Source of the DNA: Atopobium sp.
Lineage (GTDB): Bacteria > Actinomycetota > Coriobacteriia > Coriobacteriales > Atopobiaceae
NCBI GenBank assembly: GCA_018376005.1
Contig: JAHACE010000025.1
Location: 1 to 11,687, forward strand
Direction: 5' to 3'
DNA: 11,687 nucleotides
Positions 5,278-11,687 of this stretch are shown here, one piece after another. Under the pieces are notes generated by a model that saw only the letters and a list, made by a program, of their open reading frames with translations, was not told the origin of the DNA and ran no database searches. The translations under genes and the position numbers were made by a program. Positions within the stretch are counted from its first letter, which is position 1, and each line of letters starts with the position of its first letter.

Positions 5278-6273
5278 ATGAATTTGAATCCAACCGTTTC
5301 TCGTCGTAGCGCACTTGTAGCTTCCGCTTTTGGCGTGAGTGCTATTCTTGCTGGCTGCAAGCCTGAGGCTCAAAAGCAAGAAGGAGCTTCTGATAACAAA
5401 GACCAGAAGAAGCTCAGCATTGTTGCAAGTTTTTATCCTATGTATGATTTTGCAAAGCGCATCGCTGGCGATCATGCTGAGGTAACATGCCTCGTTCCAG
5501 CAGGTACTGAGCCACATGATTGGGAGCCATCCAGCAAGGATATGAAGACTATCCAGGAAGCAGACTTCTTGATTTACAACGGTGCTGGTATGGAGCACTG
5601 GGTCAAGGACGTACTTGATGGACTTGGTTCTGGCACAAAACTTACAGCAGTTGAGACCAGCAAAGACGTCAAACTTCTTGAGCTTGAAGAGGACGATGAT
5701 CACGATCATGAGGAGAAGAAAGACGACCATGATCATGACCATGACCATGGCGGAACTGACCCTCACGTTTGGCTGAGCCCTCTGAATGCAAAGATTCAGA
5801 TGAAGAATATTTGTGAAGCCCTTTCCGAGAAGGACTCTGAGCACAAGTCAGAGTATGCTGCCAATCTTGATAAAGCAAATGCAGACTTTGATACGCTTGA
5901 CAATGAGTTCCATAAGGGTCTGGATTCACTACCTAACAAGACCATTGTTGTTTCTCACCAGGCATTTGGTTATTTGTGCGAGGCTTATGGTCTCACTCAG
6001 ATGCCTATTGAGGGTGTTGAGGCAGATGCAGAGCCAAATGCTCAGGAAATGAAAGAGATTACTGAGTTCGTAAAAGAGCATAATGTAAAGGTTATTTTTA
6101 CGGAGGAACTGGTAAGTCCTAAGGTTGCTCAAGCAATTGCTGAGGCAACAGGCGCTCGTGTTGAAGAGCTTAACCCACTTGAGGGACTTACTGATGACGA
6201 GCTTAAGGCAGGCGAGGATTACCTCTCTGTTATGCGCGAGAACCTCAAGGCTCTTGAGGGCGCTCTCGCGTAG
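5278..6273 (+). CDS. znuA: Zinc ABC transporter substrate-binding lipoprotein (ZnuA/AdcA family)
   Basis: Extracellular, membrane-anchored receptor (331 residues) that captures Zn2+ (possibly Mn2+) for the ABC importer encoded next to it. The signal peptide ends in the lipobox LAGC with Cys27 as the lipidation site. It also carries SRRSAL at residues 8-13, so export by the Tat route is possible. The mature part has SFYPMYDFAKRIAGD, VPAGTEPHDWEPS (ligand His), DPHVWLSP with His163, VVSHQAFGYLC (ligand His) and IFTEELVSPK, all typical of cluster A-I metal receptors. An acidic His-rich loop with six His in 16 residues (142-157) is characteristic of zinc rather than manganese binders. ATG 5278 was chosen because GGGAG (5266-5270) lies 7 bases upstream and a signal peptide begins there; the longer in-frame start at 5182 gives no sensible N-terminus and would overlap the leader. 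Confidence 0.92.
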   Translation: MNLNPTVSRRSALVASAFGVSAILAGCKPEAQKQEGASDNKDQKKLSIVASFYPMYDFAKRIAGDHAEVTCLVPAGTEPHDWEPSSKDMKTIQEADFLIYNGAGMEHWVKDVLDGLGSGTKLTAVETSKDVKLLELEEDDDHDHEEKKDDHDHDHDHGGTDPHVWLSPLNAKIQMKNICEALSEKDSEHKSEYAANLDKANADFDTLDNEFHKGLDSLPNKTIVVSHQAFGYLCEAYGLTQMPIEGVEADAEPNAQEMKEITEFVKEHNVKVIFTEELVSPKVAQAIAEATGARVEELNPLEGLTDDELKAGEDYLSVMRENLKALEGALA

Positions 6274-6310
6274 TGTGTTGCCAGCTTAGGCTGGATGTTT
6301 GGAGGACGTG

Positions 6311-7165
6311 TTGCAGGAAAGTCAGATAGCCGTTTCGCTTCAAGACGTGAGTTTTTCTTACAAGAAGACGCGCGTCTTAAGCGATGTAAATTTAGACGTT
6401 CATCAAGGAGAGATTTGCGCGCTTATTGGTGATAACGGAGCTGGTAAATCTACGCTCTCTCGAATTGTGGTGGGTGAGCTTGAACCTACAAGTGGTAAGT
6501 CACTTCTTTTTGGAACGCCCTCGACTCGGTTTAAAGACTGGGAGCGAGTAGGCTATGTCCCACAGCTCCCTTCAGAATCGGTTAATCGCTTTCCTGCAAG
6601 CGTCGTCGAACTAGTAGATGCAAGTCAGTATGCTCGTGCCAAAAAGGTGAAGATGAGCGCAAAAGAGCGTCGCGAGCGCACGCTTGAGGCACTTGACCTT
6701 GTAGGTATGACTGATTTTTCCACGCGTATTATTAGGGAACTCTCTGGAGGACAGCTCCAGAGAGTTCGTCTTGCCTGCGCGCTGGTTGGAAACCCATCAC
6801 TACTTATCCTGGACGAACCTACAACTGGTCTTGATAAAGAGAGTCGCAATCATTTCTATAGCCTAGTGCGAGAAGCCCATGCAGCTCGAGATCTTGCGGT
6901 ACTTATTGTTACGCATGATCTTGCAGCTCTTGATGCGCTGGCTTGTCGAGTTGTTGAAGTTGCTGACCACAAAGCTACAGAAATTGCAGGTAGGGGTCAC
7001 GGTCATGATCACTGTGCAGTTCATGGCGCTCATTGCGATCTTGATTCACACCACGTCCACGATCATAACCGTGGAAAATTGGATGATTTTGCACTGAATG
7101 AGTCCCTTGGTCCTGCGTCCGACGTTGTTCAAGATGTCCAAGACTCGCATGAGAGGAGGGCATAA
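6311..7165 (+). CDS. znuC: Zinc ABC transporter ATP-binding protein with His/Cys-rich C-terminal tail
   Basis: Cytoplasmic ATPase (about 284 residues) that powers metal uptake. Walker A GDNGAGKST lies near residues 40-48, the Q-loop VPQ near 83, signature LSGGQLQR near 142-149, Walker B LLILDEP near 163-169 and the switch His in VTHD near 200. After the ATPase core, residues 230-252 hold nine His and two Cys (GHGHDHCAVHGAHC, then HHVHDH), followed by about 30 acidic residues; this is an extra metal-binding segment beyond the core fold. TTG at 6311 is the likely start: GGAGG at 6301-6305 is 5 bases upstream. GTG 6308 and TTG 6299 are in frame but sit too close to, or before, that site. It follows znuA by 37 bases and its stop directly abuts the permease ATG. 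Confidence 0.9.
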   Translation: MQESQIAVSLQDVSFSYKKTRVLSDVNLDVHQGEICALIGDNGAGKSTLSRIVVGELEPTSGKSLLFGTPSTRFKDWERVGYVPQLPSESVNRFPASVVELVDASQYARAKKVKMSAKERRERTLEALDLVGMTDFSTRIIRELSGGQLQRVRLACALVGNPSLLILDEPTTGLDKESRNHFYSLVREAHAARDLAVLIVTHDLAALDALACRVVEVADHKATEIAGRGHGHDHCAVHGAHCDLDSHHVHDHNRGKLDDFALNESLGPASDVVQDVQDSHERRA

Positions 7166-7827
7166 ATGTTTGAATACGTATTTATGCAGCGAGGAATTCT
7201 TGTGGGAATTCTTCTGGGAGCAATTATCCCGCTGGTAGGCGTTACGGTTGTATTGAAGCGCCTTTCTATGATTGGCGATGCTCTTTCGCAGGTATTGGTC
7301 TAGCAGGTGTGTTGTCAGGTTTTGTTCCTAACTCATCAAGCTTCAATAGCTTTATGTTTGGCTCTATTCTCACGGTAAGTGAGCAAGAAGTTCAGATGAT
7401 TGTGGTCATCAGTGTGCTTGCAGTTGCATTCTGCTTCTTCCTTAGAAAAGAACTTTTCTTGATGTCTTTTGATGAGCGTCATGCCCGTTGTGTTGGTGTA
7501 CCCGTAAGTCTTATTAACTTTGGCTTTGTTATCGCGGTAGCTTTGGTGGTTGCTGTAGCAGCAAGAACGGTTGGCTCACTTATTGTGTCGTCCATGATGG
7601 TGGTGCCTGTTGCCTGTGCTTTGCAGATTTCCCGCAGTTGGAAGCAATGTTGTCTGTATGCAAGTACCGTGGGCATGCTAACCTCACTTGGTGGACTGGT
7701 TGTTTCCTATGAGCTTGGCCTTAAACCTGGAGGAACCATCGTTCTTCTCGCGGTTGTTACGCTTTTGTTTATCTTTCTGGTAAAAAGGGTTGTGCTGCTG
7801 CTCAACAGAGAGGGTGTTCGTGGTTGA
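7166..7827 (+). pseudogene. znuB: Zinc ABC transporter permease (ZnuB/ABC-3 family), disrupted by internal deletion and frameshift
   Basis: Should be the membrane channel of the importer. A strong ribosome site (AGGAGGG, 7154-7160) precedes ATG 7166, which abuts the ATPase stop. The N-terminal part matches the family (MQRGILVGILLGAIIPLVGVT, then LKRLSMIGDALS) but the frame stops at TAG 7301-7303 after 45 codons. From base 7288 another frame (-1) continues the family sequence, AGIGLAGVLSGFVPNSSSFN, then MFGSILTVS, SFDERHARCVGVPV, AARTVGSLIVSSMMVVP and a normal C-terminus. In intact relatives DALS is followed by a conserved His and about 50 residues (the second and third membrane segments) before the AGIGLAGVL motif. 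That block is missing here, consistent with one out-of-frame deletion, perhaps at a shared GCA. The operon's transporter is probably inactive unless another permease serves it. An assembly error is the main alternative. Confidence 0.8.
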
Positions 7828-8020
7828 GAAACACCTGCACAGCGCTGGTAGAGTTCACTCCCGAGCTACAACTTGAACGGCAGTCACTGCTCAGTAGGGA
7901 AGTCGTCCGCCTAACGAGACTAGGCTTTTAAGTGGATTGCACAGAGAGAAAACTGCGCAATCAACCGAGGTGGTACCGCGGAAATTTTCCGTCCTTGGGC
8001 ATATGCTCAGGGACGGTTTT
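7800..8020 (+). promoter_or_regulatory. T-box leader (phenylalanine) with intrinsic terminator, controlling pheST
   Basis: Uncharged tRNA-Phe sensor that allows readthrough into pheS and pheT when phenylalanyl-tRNA is scarce. The T-box sequence GAGGTGGTACCGCGG is at 7967-7981. The candidate specifier UUC (Phe) is at 7854-7856 within GAGTTCACTC. Upstream, AGAGAG is followed by GGTGTT/AACACC enclosing TGGTTGAGA, matching the distal Stem I pattern. Downstream are the stem II/III-like elements CAGTAGGG (around 7882) and GCCTA...TAGGC (7909-7924), and a further stem GATTGC...GCAATC (7935-7962). The 5' half of Stem I overlaps the last 20-25 bases of the permease gene, so either the T-box promoter lies inside that gene or the leader is read as part of the zinc operon transcript. 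The leader fills the intergenic stretch completely. Confidence 0.88.
7989..8020 (+). terminator. T-box-regulated intrinsic terminator
   Basis: CCGTCCTTGGGCA (7989-8001) pairs with TGCTCAGGGACGG (8004-8016), with two G-U wobbles, followed by TTTT (8017-8020). Its 5' arm, CCGTCCTT, is the part that alternatively pairs with the T-box sequence GAGG...GCGG to form the antiterminator. Confidence 0.85.
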
Positions 8021-8039
8021 CTATTGAAAGGGTAATTAC

Positions 8040-9107
8040 ATGGGAATGTCTGAGGAACTCTCGGCAATTCGCGAGCAGGTACTTGAGGGAATTGCTAAGG
8101 CAACAAACCTTGAAGCGCTTGAGAAGGTACGCGTTGCATCAATGGGTAAAAAGGGCTCTCTTACAGCAATTATGCGTATGATGGGTCAGGTTCCCGCAGA
8201 TCAGCGCCCTCAAATGGGTCAGCTTGCAAATACCGTTCGTGCTAACGTTGAGACCGCTATTCGCGAGCGTCAGCTTGCCTTAAAGCGAGAAGCCCTTGAG
8301 GCTCAGCTTAATGCTGAGGCAACTGATATTACCCTTCCAGGTCGTCGTCTGAGCCCTGGTACTCAGCACCTCATTGAGCAGGTACGTGAGGAGATGGAAG
8401 ACATCTTTATCAGCATGGGCTATACCATTGAGACAGGCCCTTATGTTGAGACCACCTACTACAACTTCACAGCTCTGAATGCTCCAGAGGACCATCCAAG
8501 CCGTTCTGGTAAGGATACGTTCTACGTAGTGGATAATGCACCAGAAGGAAAGGAATCGCACGTACTGGGCGAGTCTGACGTGCTTCTTCGTACGCAGACT
8601 TCTGGTGTTCAGGTACACACCATGGAGACAAAAGAGCCTCCTATCTACATGATTTGCCCTGGTACGGTATTCCGTCCTGACACAGCAGATGCTAACCACC
8701 TGCCTCAGTTTACGCAGATGGAAGGCCTTGTTGTTGATGAGGGAATCACCTTTGGTGACCTCAAGGGCACCCTTGATCACTTTACTCGTGAGATTTTTGG
8801 TAAGGACCGCGCTACCCGCTATCGTCCTCACTTCTTCCCATTCACCGAGCCAAGCTGCGAGGTAGATGTTTCTTGTGGTGTTTGCCACGGTGAGGGCTGT
8901 CGTTTCTGCAAGAACACGGGCTGGCTTGAGATTCTTGGTTGCGGCATGGTTGACCCTAATGTCTTCAAGTACTGCGGTATTGATTCCGAGAAGTACACAG
9001 GCTTTGCCTTTGGCATTGGTGTTGAGCGTGTTGCAGCGCTCCGTTATGACCTTCCTGATCTGCGCATGCTCATCTCTGGTGACCAGAGAGTCCTGCGTCA
9101 GTTCTAA
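8040..9107 (+). CDS. pheS: Phenylalanine--tRNA ligase alpha subunit
   Basis: Catalytic subunit of phenylalanyl-tRNA synthetase (alpha2beta2), which charges tRNA-Phe in the cytoplasm. The 355-residue protein has the N-terminal coiled-coil arm (about 1-95), then the class II core: YYNFTALNAPEDHPSR near 140-155, motif 2 region GTVFRPDTADANHLPQFTQMEGL near 210-232, FPFTEPSCEVDVS near 266-278 and motif 3 GFAFGIGVERVAALRYDLPD near 320-339. A four-Cys cluster CxxC-x4-CxxC (Cys279, 282, 287 and 290) precedes GWLEILGCGMVDPNV; this probable zinc-binding loop is found in a subset of bacterial PheS. ATG 8040 is preceded by AAAGGG (8027-8032) with a 7-base spacer. Expression is governed by the T-box upstream. 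Ordinary and intact. Confidence 0.96.
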   Translation: MGMSEELSAIREQVLEGIAKATNLEALEKVRVASMGKKGSLTAIMRMMGQVPADQRPQMGQLANTVRANVETAIRERQLALKREALEAQLNAEATDITLPGRRLSPGTQHLIEQVREEMEDIFISMGYTIETGPYVETTYYNFTALNAPEDHPSRSGKDTFYVVDNAPEGKESHVLGESDVLLRTQTSGVQVHTMETKEPPIYMICPGTVFRPDTADANHLPQFTQMEGLVVDEGITFGDLKGTLDHFTREIFGKDRATRYRPHFFPFTEPSCEVDVSCGVCHGEGCRFCKNTGWLEILGCGMVDPNVFKYCGIDSEKYTGFAFGIGVERVAALRYDLPDLRMLISGDQRVLRQF

Positions 9108-9137
9108 TCATCGGCGTCTTATTAGAAAGGCAATCAC

Positions 9138-11597
9138 ATGCGTGTATCTTATGAATGGCTGAAGACGCTCGTTGATCTTCCTCAGGACCCAAAAGACCTT
9201 GAGCGTGAGTTTGTGCGCACCGGTACTGAGGTTGAAGCGGCAGAGCGTGTTGGCGCAAATCTTGACCATGTTGTTACTGCTCAGGTTGTAAGCAAAGAGC
9301 CTCATCCTGATTCTGATCACATGTACGTTACCCTGGTTGACGTGGGCAATAACAATGTAGATAAGGACGGAAATCCTGTTCCTCTACAGATTGTTTGCGG
9401 TGCTCAGAACTTTAATCAGGGAGACCACATTGTTACCGCAATGATCGGTGCGGTACTTCCTGGAGACTTTAAGATTAAAAAGTCCAAGCTGCGTGGTGTT
9501 GAGTCTTGCGGCATGAACTGCTCTTCTCGCGAGCTTGGTCTTGGCGATGACCAGAGCGGCATTATGATTCTTCCCGAGGATGCTCCAATTGGTGTACCTC
9601 TTACGGATTACCTGGGCATGTCTGATGTAGTTCTTGATTGCGAGATTACCCCTAACCGCCCCGACTGCCTTTCTATGACTGGTATGGCTGTTGAGGTTTC
9701 TGCAATGTATGACACTGACGCCCATATTGAGCTTCCACGTGTTACGTCTGAGTCTGGCGCAGATGCATCTGAGCAGGTTGATGTTACCATTGCTGATCCT
9801 GAGCTCTGCTCAAGGTACACTGCTCGCGTGGTTCGAAACGTCAAGATTGGCCCAAGCCCTGAGTGGCTTGCTCGTCGCGTTACGGCTTGTGGTGGCCGCT
9901 CAATCAACAACGTTGTTGATGTTACTAACTACGTGATGTACCTGACCGGCCAGCCTCTGCATGCTTTTGACCTCGGAAAACTTACCAAGGAAGATGGCAA
10001 GTACCACATTGTGGTTCGTGCTGCAGAAGACGGTGAGCACATTGTGACGCTTGACGGAGAAGACCGCGAGCTCACGTCCGATATGACGGTCATCACAGAT
10101 AACGGTAAAACTCCTATTGCACTTGCAGGTGTTATGGGTGGCCTGGATTCTGAAATTACCGAGAATACCGTTGATGTCCTTTTGGAATCCGCTGTCTTTG
10201 ATAACGGCCACATTAGCCGTACCAGCAGAAACCTTGATCTGATGAGCGAGGCTTCTATTCGCTACGAGCGTCTTGTGGATCCAAACGGTTGCGCATCTGT
10301 TGCAGATATTGCAGCAGCACTCTTTGAGGAGTGCTGTGGTGCTGAGGTTTGCCCTGGTATTGTTGATGTATATCCAAAGGTAAAAGAGGCAGTAACTATT
10401 ACGCTTCGCCCAGAGCGCGTTTGCTCTCTTGCAGGTGCTCAAATTCCAGAAGAGTTTATGGTTTCTCGCCTTACGCGCCTTGGCTGCAAGGTTGCTCCAG
10501 CAGACAACGGAGAGCTGAGCGTTATTGCTCCTACAAACCGCCCAGATCTTACGCGCGAGGTTGACCTTATTGAGGAGATTGTTCGCCTGTGGGGTGAAGG
10601 TGATATTGAGGCTACGCTTCCTGCTGCTCGAAACCATGCAGGCGGTTTGACTTCAGATCAGCGTCAGATTAGAAAGATTGGCCGTACGCTGCGCTCCCTT
10701 GGCCTCAACGAGACAAAGTCATATTTGTTTGCAAGTCCAGATGACCTCTCTAAGCTTGGTATGAGCGAAGAGGGAAGAGGCGTCCCTGTAAAGGTTATGA
10801 GCCCACTTGTTGCTGACCAGTCTGAGATGCGTCGCTCCATTGTTCCAGGTCTTCTGCGCTCTATTGCATACAACCTTGCTCATGGTGTCTCTAATATTGC
10901 CATGTATGAGCTGGGTCGTGTGCTCTTTGGACATAAGGATAAGAGCCAGCCAGATGAGCCAAGCTATGTCTGTGGCGTATTGGTTGGTCGTCCAGCAGAT
11001 GACGCTTGGAATGCTAAGTATCCAGCCTACGATTTCTTTGACGCCAAGGGTATTGTTGAGGGCCTGCTTGAGGCACTTCGCATCCCTAAGGTTCGTTTCC
11101 GTGTAGCTGAGCCAGAGCAATACGGTTGGCTGCAGCCTGGTCGCGCTGCTGAGATTCTTGCAGGTAGCGAGACAATCGGTTGGGTTGGAAACATTCATCC
11201 TTTGTCGCTCCAGAACTTTGACATTGAGGTTCCCGTCATCGCCTTTGAGATTTCTGTTGCGTCGCTTTTGCGTCTTTCTCAGAAAGACCTTCCTATTGTG
11301 GAGCCTCCAACCTACCCAGGTATCTCCATTGACCTGGCAATTGTTGTTGACGAGAGCGTCACTGCAGAGCAGCTAGTTCAGCGTTTGAAGTCTGCTGGTG
11401 GCAAGCTCCTATGCGACATCAGACTCTTTGACGTGTACCGCGATTCGCTGCGTGTTGGTGAGGGCAAGAAGTCCATGGCCTTCTCGCTTACGTATCGCGC
11501 AGACGACAGAACGCTTACTTCAGAAGAGGTCGAGAAGACCCACACAAAGCTTGTGGAGAAGGTTCTTCGTTCTACCGGCGGAGAAATTCGCGGATAA
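9138..11597 (+). CDS. pheT: Phenylalanine--tRNA ligase beta subunit
   Basis: Large subunit of phenylalanyl-tRNA synthetase, 819 residues and complete. Domain order by eye: N-terminal B1, an EMAP/OB-type tRNA-binding domain (about 40-155, with KLRGVESCGMNCSSRELGL), B3/B4 editing domain (about 210-370, with GRSINNVVDVTNYVMYLTGQPLHAFD and GVMGGLDSEIT), B5 (about 410-475, ending in TNRPDLTREVDLIEEIVRLWG), the catalytic-like core, and the C-terminal ferredoxin-fold anticodon-binding domain (about 720-819, starting at PTYPGISIDLAIVVDE). It starts 30 bases after pheS with AAAGG at 9125-9129, and is presumably cotranscribed under the T-box. Confidence 0.97.
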   Translation: MRVSYEWLKTLVDLPQDPKDLEREFVRTGTEVEAAERVGANLDHVVTAQVVSKEPHPDSDHMYVTLVDVGNNNVDKDGNPVPLQIVCGAQNFNQGDHIVTAMIGAVLPGDFKIKKSKLRGVESCGMNCSSRELGLGDDQSGIMILPEDAPIGVPLTDYLGMSDVVLDCEITPNRPDCLSMTGMAVEVSAMYDTDAHIELPRVTSESGADASEQVDVTIADPELCSRYTARVVRNVKIGPSPEWLARRVTACGGRSINNVVDVTNYVMYLTGQPLHAFDLGKLTKEDGKYHIVVRAAEDGEHIVTLDGEDRELTSDMTVITDNGKTPIALAGVMGGLDSEITENTVDVLLESAVFDNGHISRTSRNLDLMSEASIRYERLVDPNGCASVADIAAALFEECCGAEVCPGIVDVYPKVKEAVTITLRPERVCSLAGAQIPEEFMVSRLTRLGCKVAPADNGELSVIAPTNRPDLTREVDLIEEIVRLWGEGDIEATLPAARNHAGGLTSDQRQIRKIGRTLRSLGLNETKSYLFASPDDLSKLGMSEEGRGVPVKVMSPLVADQSEMRRSIVPGLLRSIAYNLAHGVSNIAMYELGRVLFGHKDKSQPDEPSYVCGVLVGRPADDAWNAKYPAYDFFDAKGIVEGLLEALRIPKVRFRVAEPEQYGWLQPGRAAEILAGSETIGWVGNIHPLSLQNFDIEVPVIAFEISVASLLRLSQKDLPIVEPPTYPGISIDLAIVVDESVTAEQLVQRLKSAGGKLLCDIRLFDVYRDSLRVGEGKKSMAFSLTYRADDRTLTSEEVEKTHTKLVEKVLRSTGGEIRG

Positions 11598-11644
11598 GCA
11601 GGTAATTGTAGTGCCAAGTTGGAACGTACATATTGCTCATGCTG

Positions 11645-11670
11645 ACCGGCTCCTTGAGAAAGGAGCCGGT
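11645..11670 (+). terminator. Strong hairpin after pheT, possible terminator
   Basis: ACCGGCTCCTT (11645-11655) and AAGGAGCCGGT (11660-11670) form a perfect 11-base stem around loop GAGA, 47 bases after the pheT stop codon. The following TGCTT is a poor T-run, so it may be an imperfect terminator or part of the leader of a gene beyond the window. The rest of 11598-11687 shows nothing else I can name. Confidence 0.55.
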
Positions 11671-11687
11671 TGCTTGGGTGTAGATAT

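Noticed and set aside
7280..7303. Programmed -1 frameshift in the permease gene
   Set aside because: No heptameric slippery sequence is visible near the junction, and about 50 family residues are missing as well, which frameshifting cannot explain.
7841..7866. tRNA-like sequence containing GGTAGAG
   Set aside because: No acceptor or T-arm can be formed; the segment is part of the T-box leader, around the UUC specifier.
9900..10637. Long open frame on the - strand (about 245 codons) opposite pheT
   Set aside because: It lies entirely antisense to a well-conserved pheT, has no ribosome site or family motif I recognise, and its composition looks like a shadow of the + strand codon pattern.

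Overview
The window looks like the chromosome of a moderate-GC, Gram-positive-type bacterium. My best guess is the class Coriobacteriia (an Atopobium, Lancefieldella or Olsenella-like oral, gut or vaginal commensal). This guess rests on an amino-sugar PTS cluster of mucosal type, strong purine-rich ribosome binding sites, a Phe T-box, a lipoprotein zinc-binding protein and the DUF3290/DUF421 pair. No 16S or marker search was possible. Every gene I can support lies on the + strand, and I see no IS element, prophage, CRISPR array, tRNA or rRNA.

Layout. (1) Positions 1-3821 are an amino-sugar cluster: the 3' part of a mannose-family PTS IID subunit, an intrinsic terminator, a broken GntR/UTRA regulator, an AgaS-type SIS-domain enzyme, a possible terminator or attenuator, and an N-acetyl-amino-sugar-6-phosphate deacetylase. 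Together they suggest import of N-acetylgalactosamine/galactosamine or N-acetylglucosamine followed by deacetylation and deamination/isomerisation. (2) Positions 3859-4951 hold two overlapping-regulated membrane genes of unknown function (DUF3290 and DUF421/YetF). (3) Positions 4952-7827 hold a zinc-type ABC uptake operon: a long structured leader, a His-rich lipoprotein (ZnuA/AdcA-like), an ATPase with an unusual His/Cys-rich tail, and a permease gene that is broken. (4) Positions about 7800-8020 are a T-box leader with a UUC (Phe) specifier, followed by pheS and pheT for the two subunits of phenylalanyl-tRNA synthetase. The window ends just after a strong hairpin downstream of pheT.

Most notable observations. 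Two genes in 11.7 kb, the GntR regulator and the zinc permease, show the same kind of lesion: an internal out-of-frame deletion that leaves recognisable family sequence on both sides in different frames. The 326-base leader of the zinc operon contains a promoter embedded in inverted repeats, a long hairpin that pairs with the Shine-Dalgarno sequence of a 9-codon ORF, a purine-rich direct repeat, a 10-codon ORF with its own strong Shine-Dalgarno sequence, and two mutually exclusive hairpins, one followed by a U-run. That layout fits an uncharacterised attenuator, but it is inference from base pairing by eye. The remaining genes are ordinary and intact. I found no convincing wholly new gene system.
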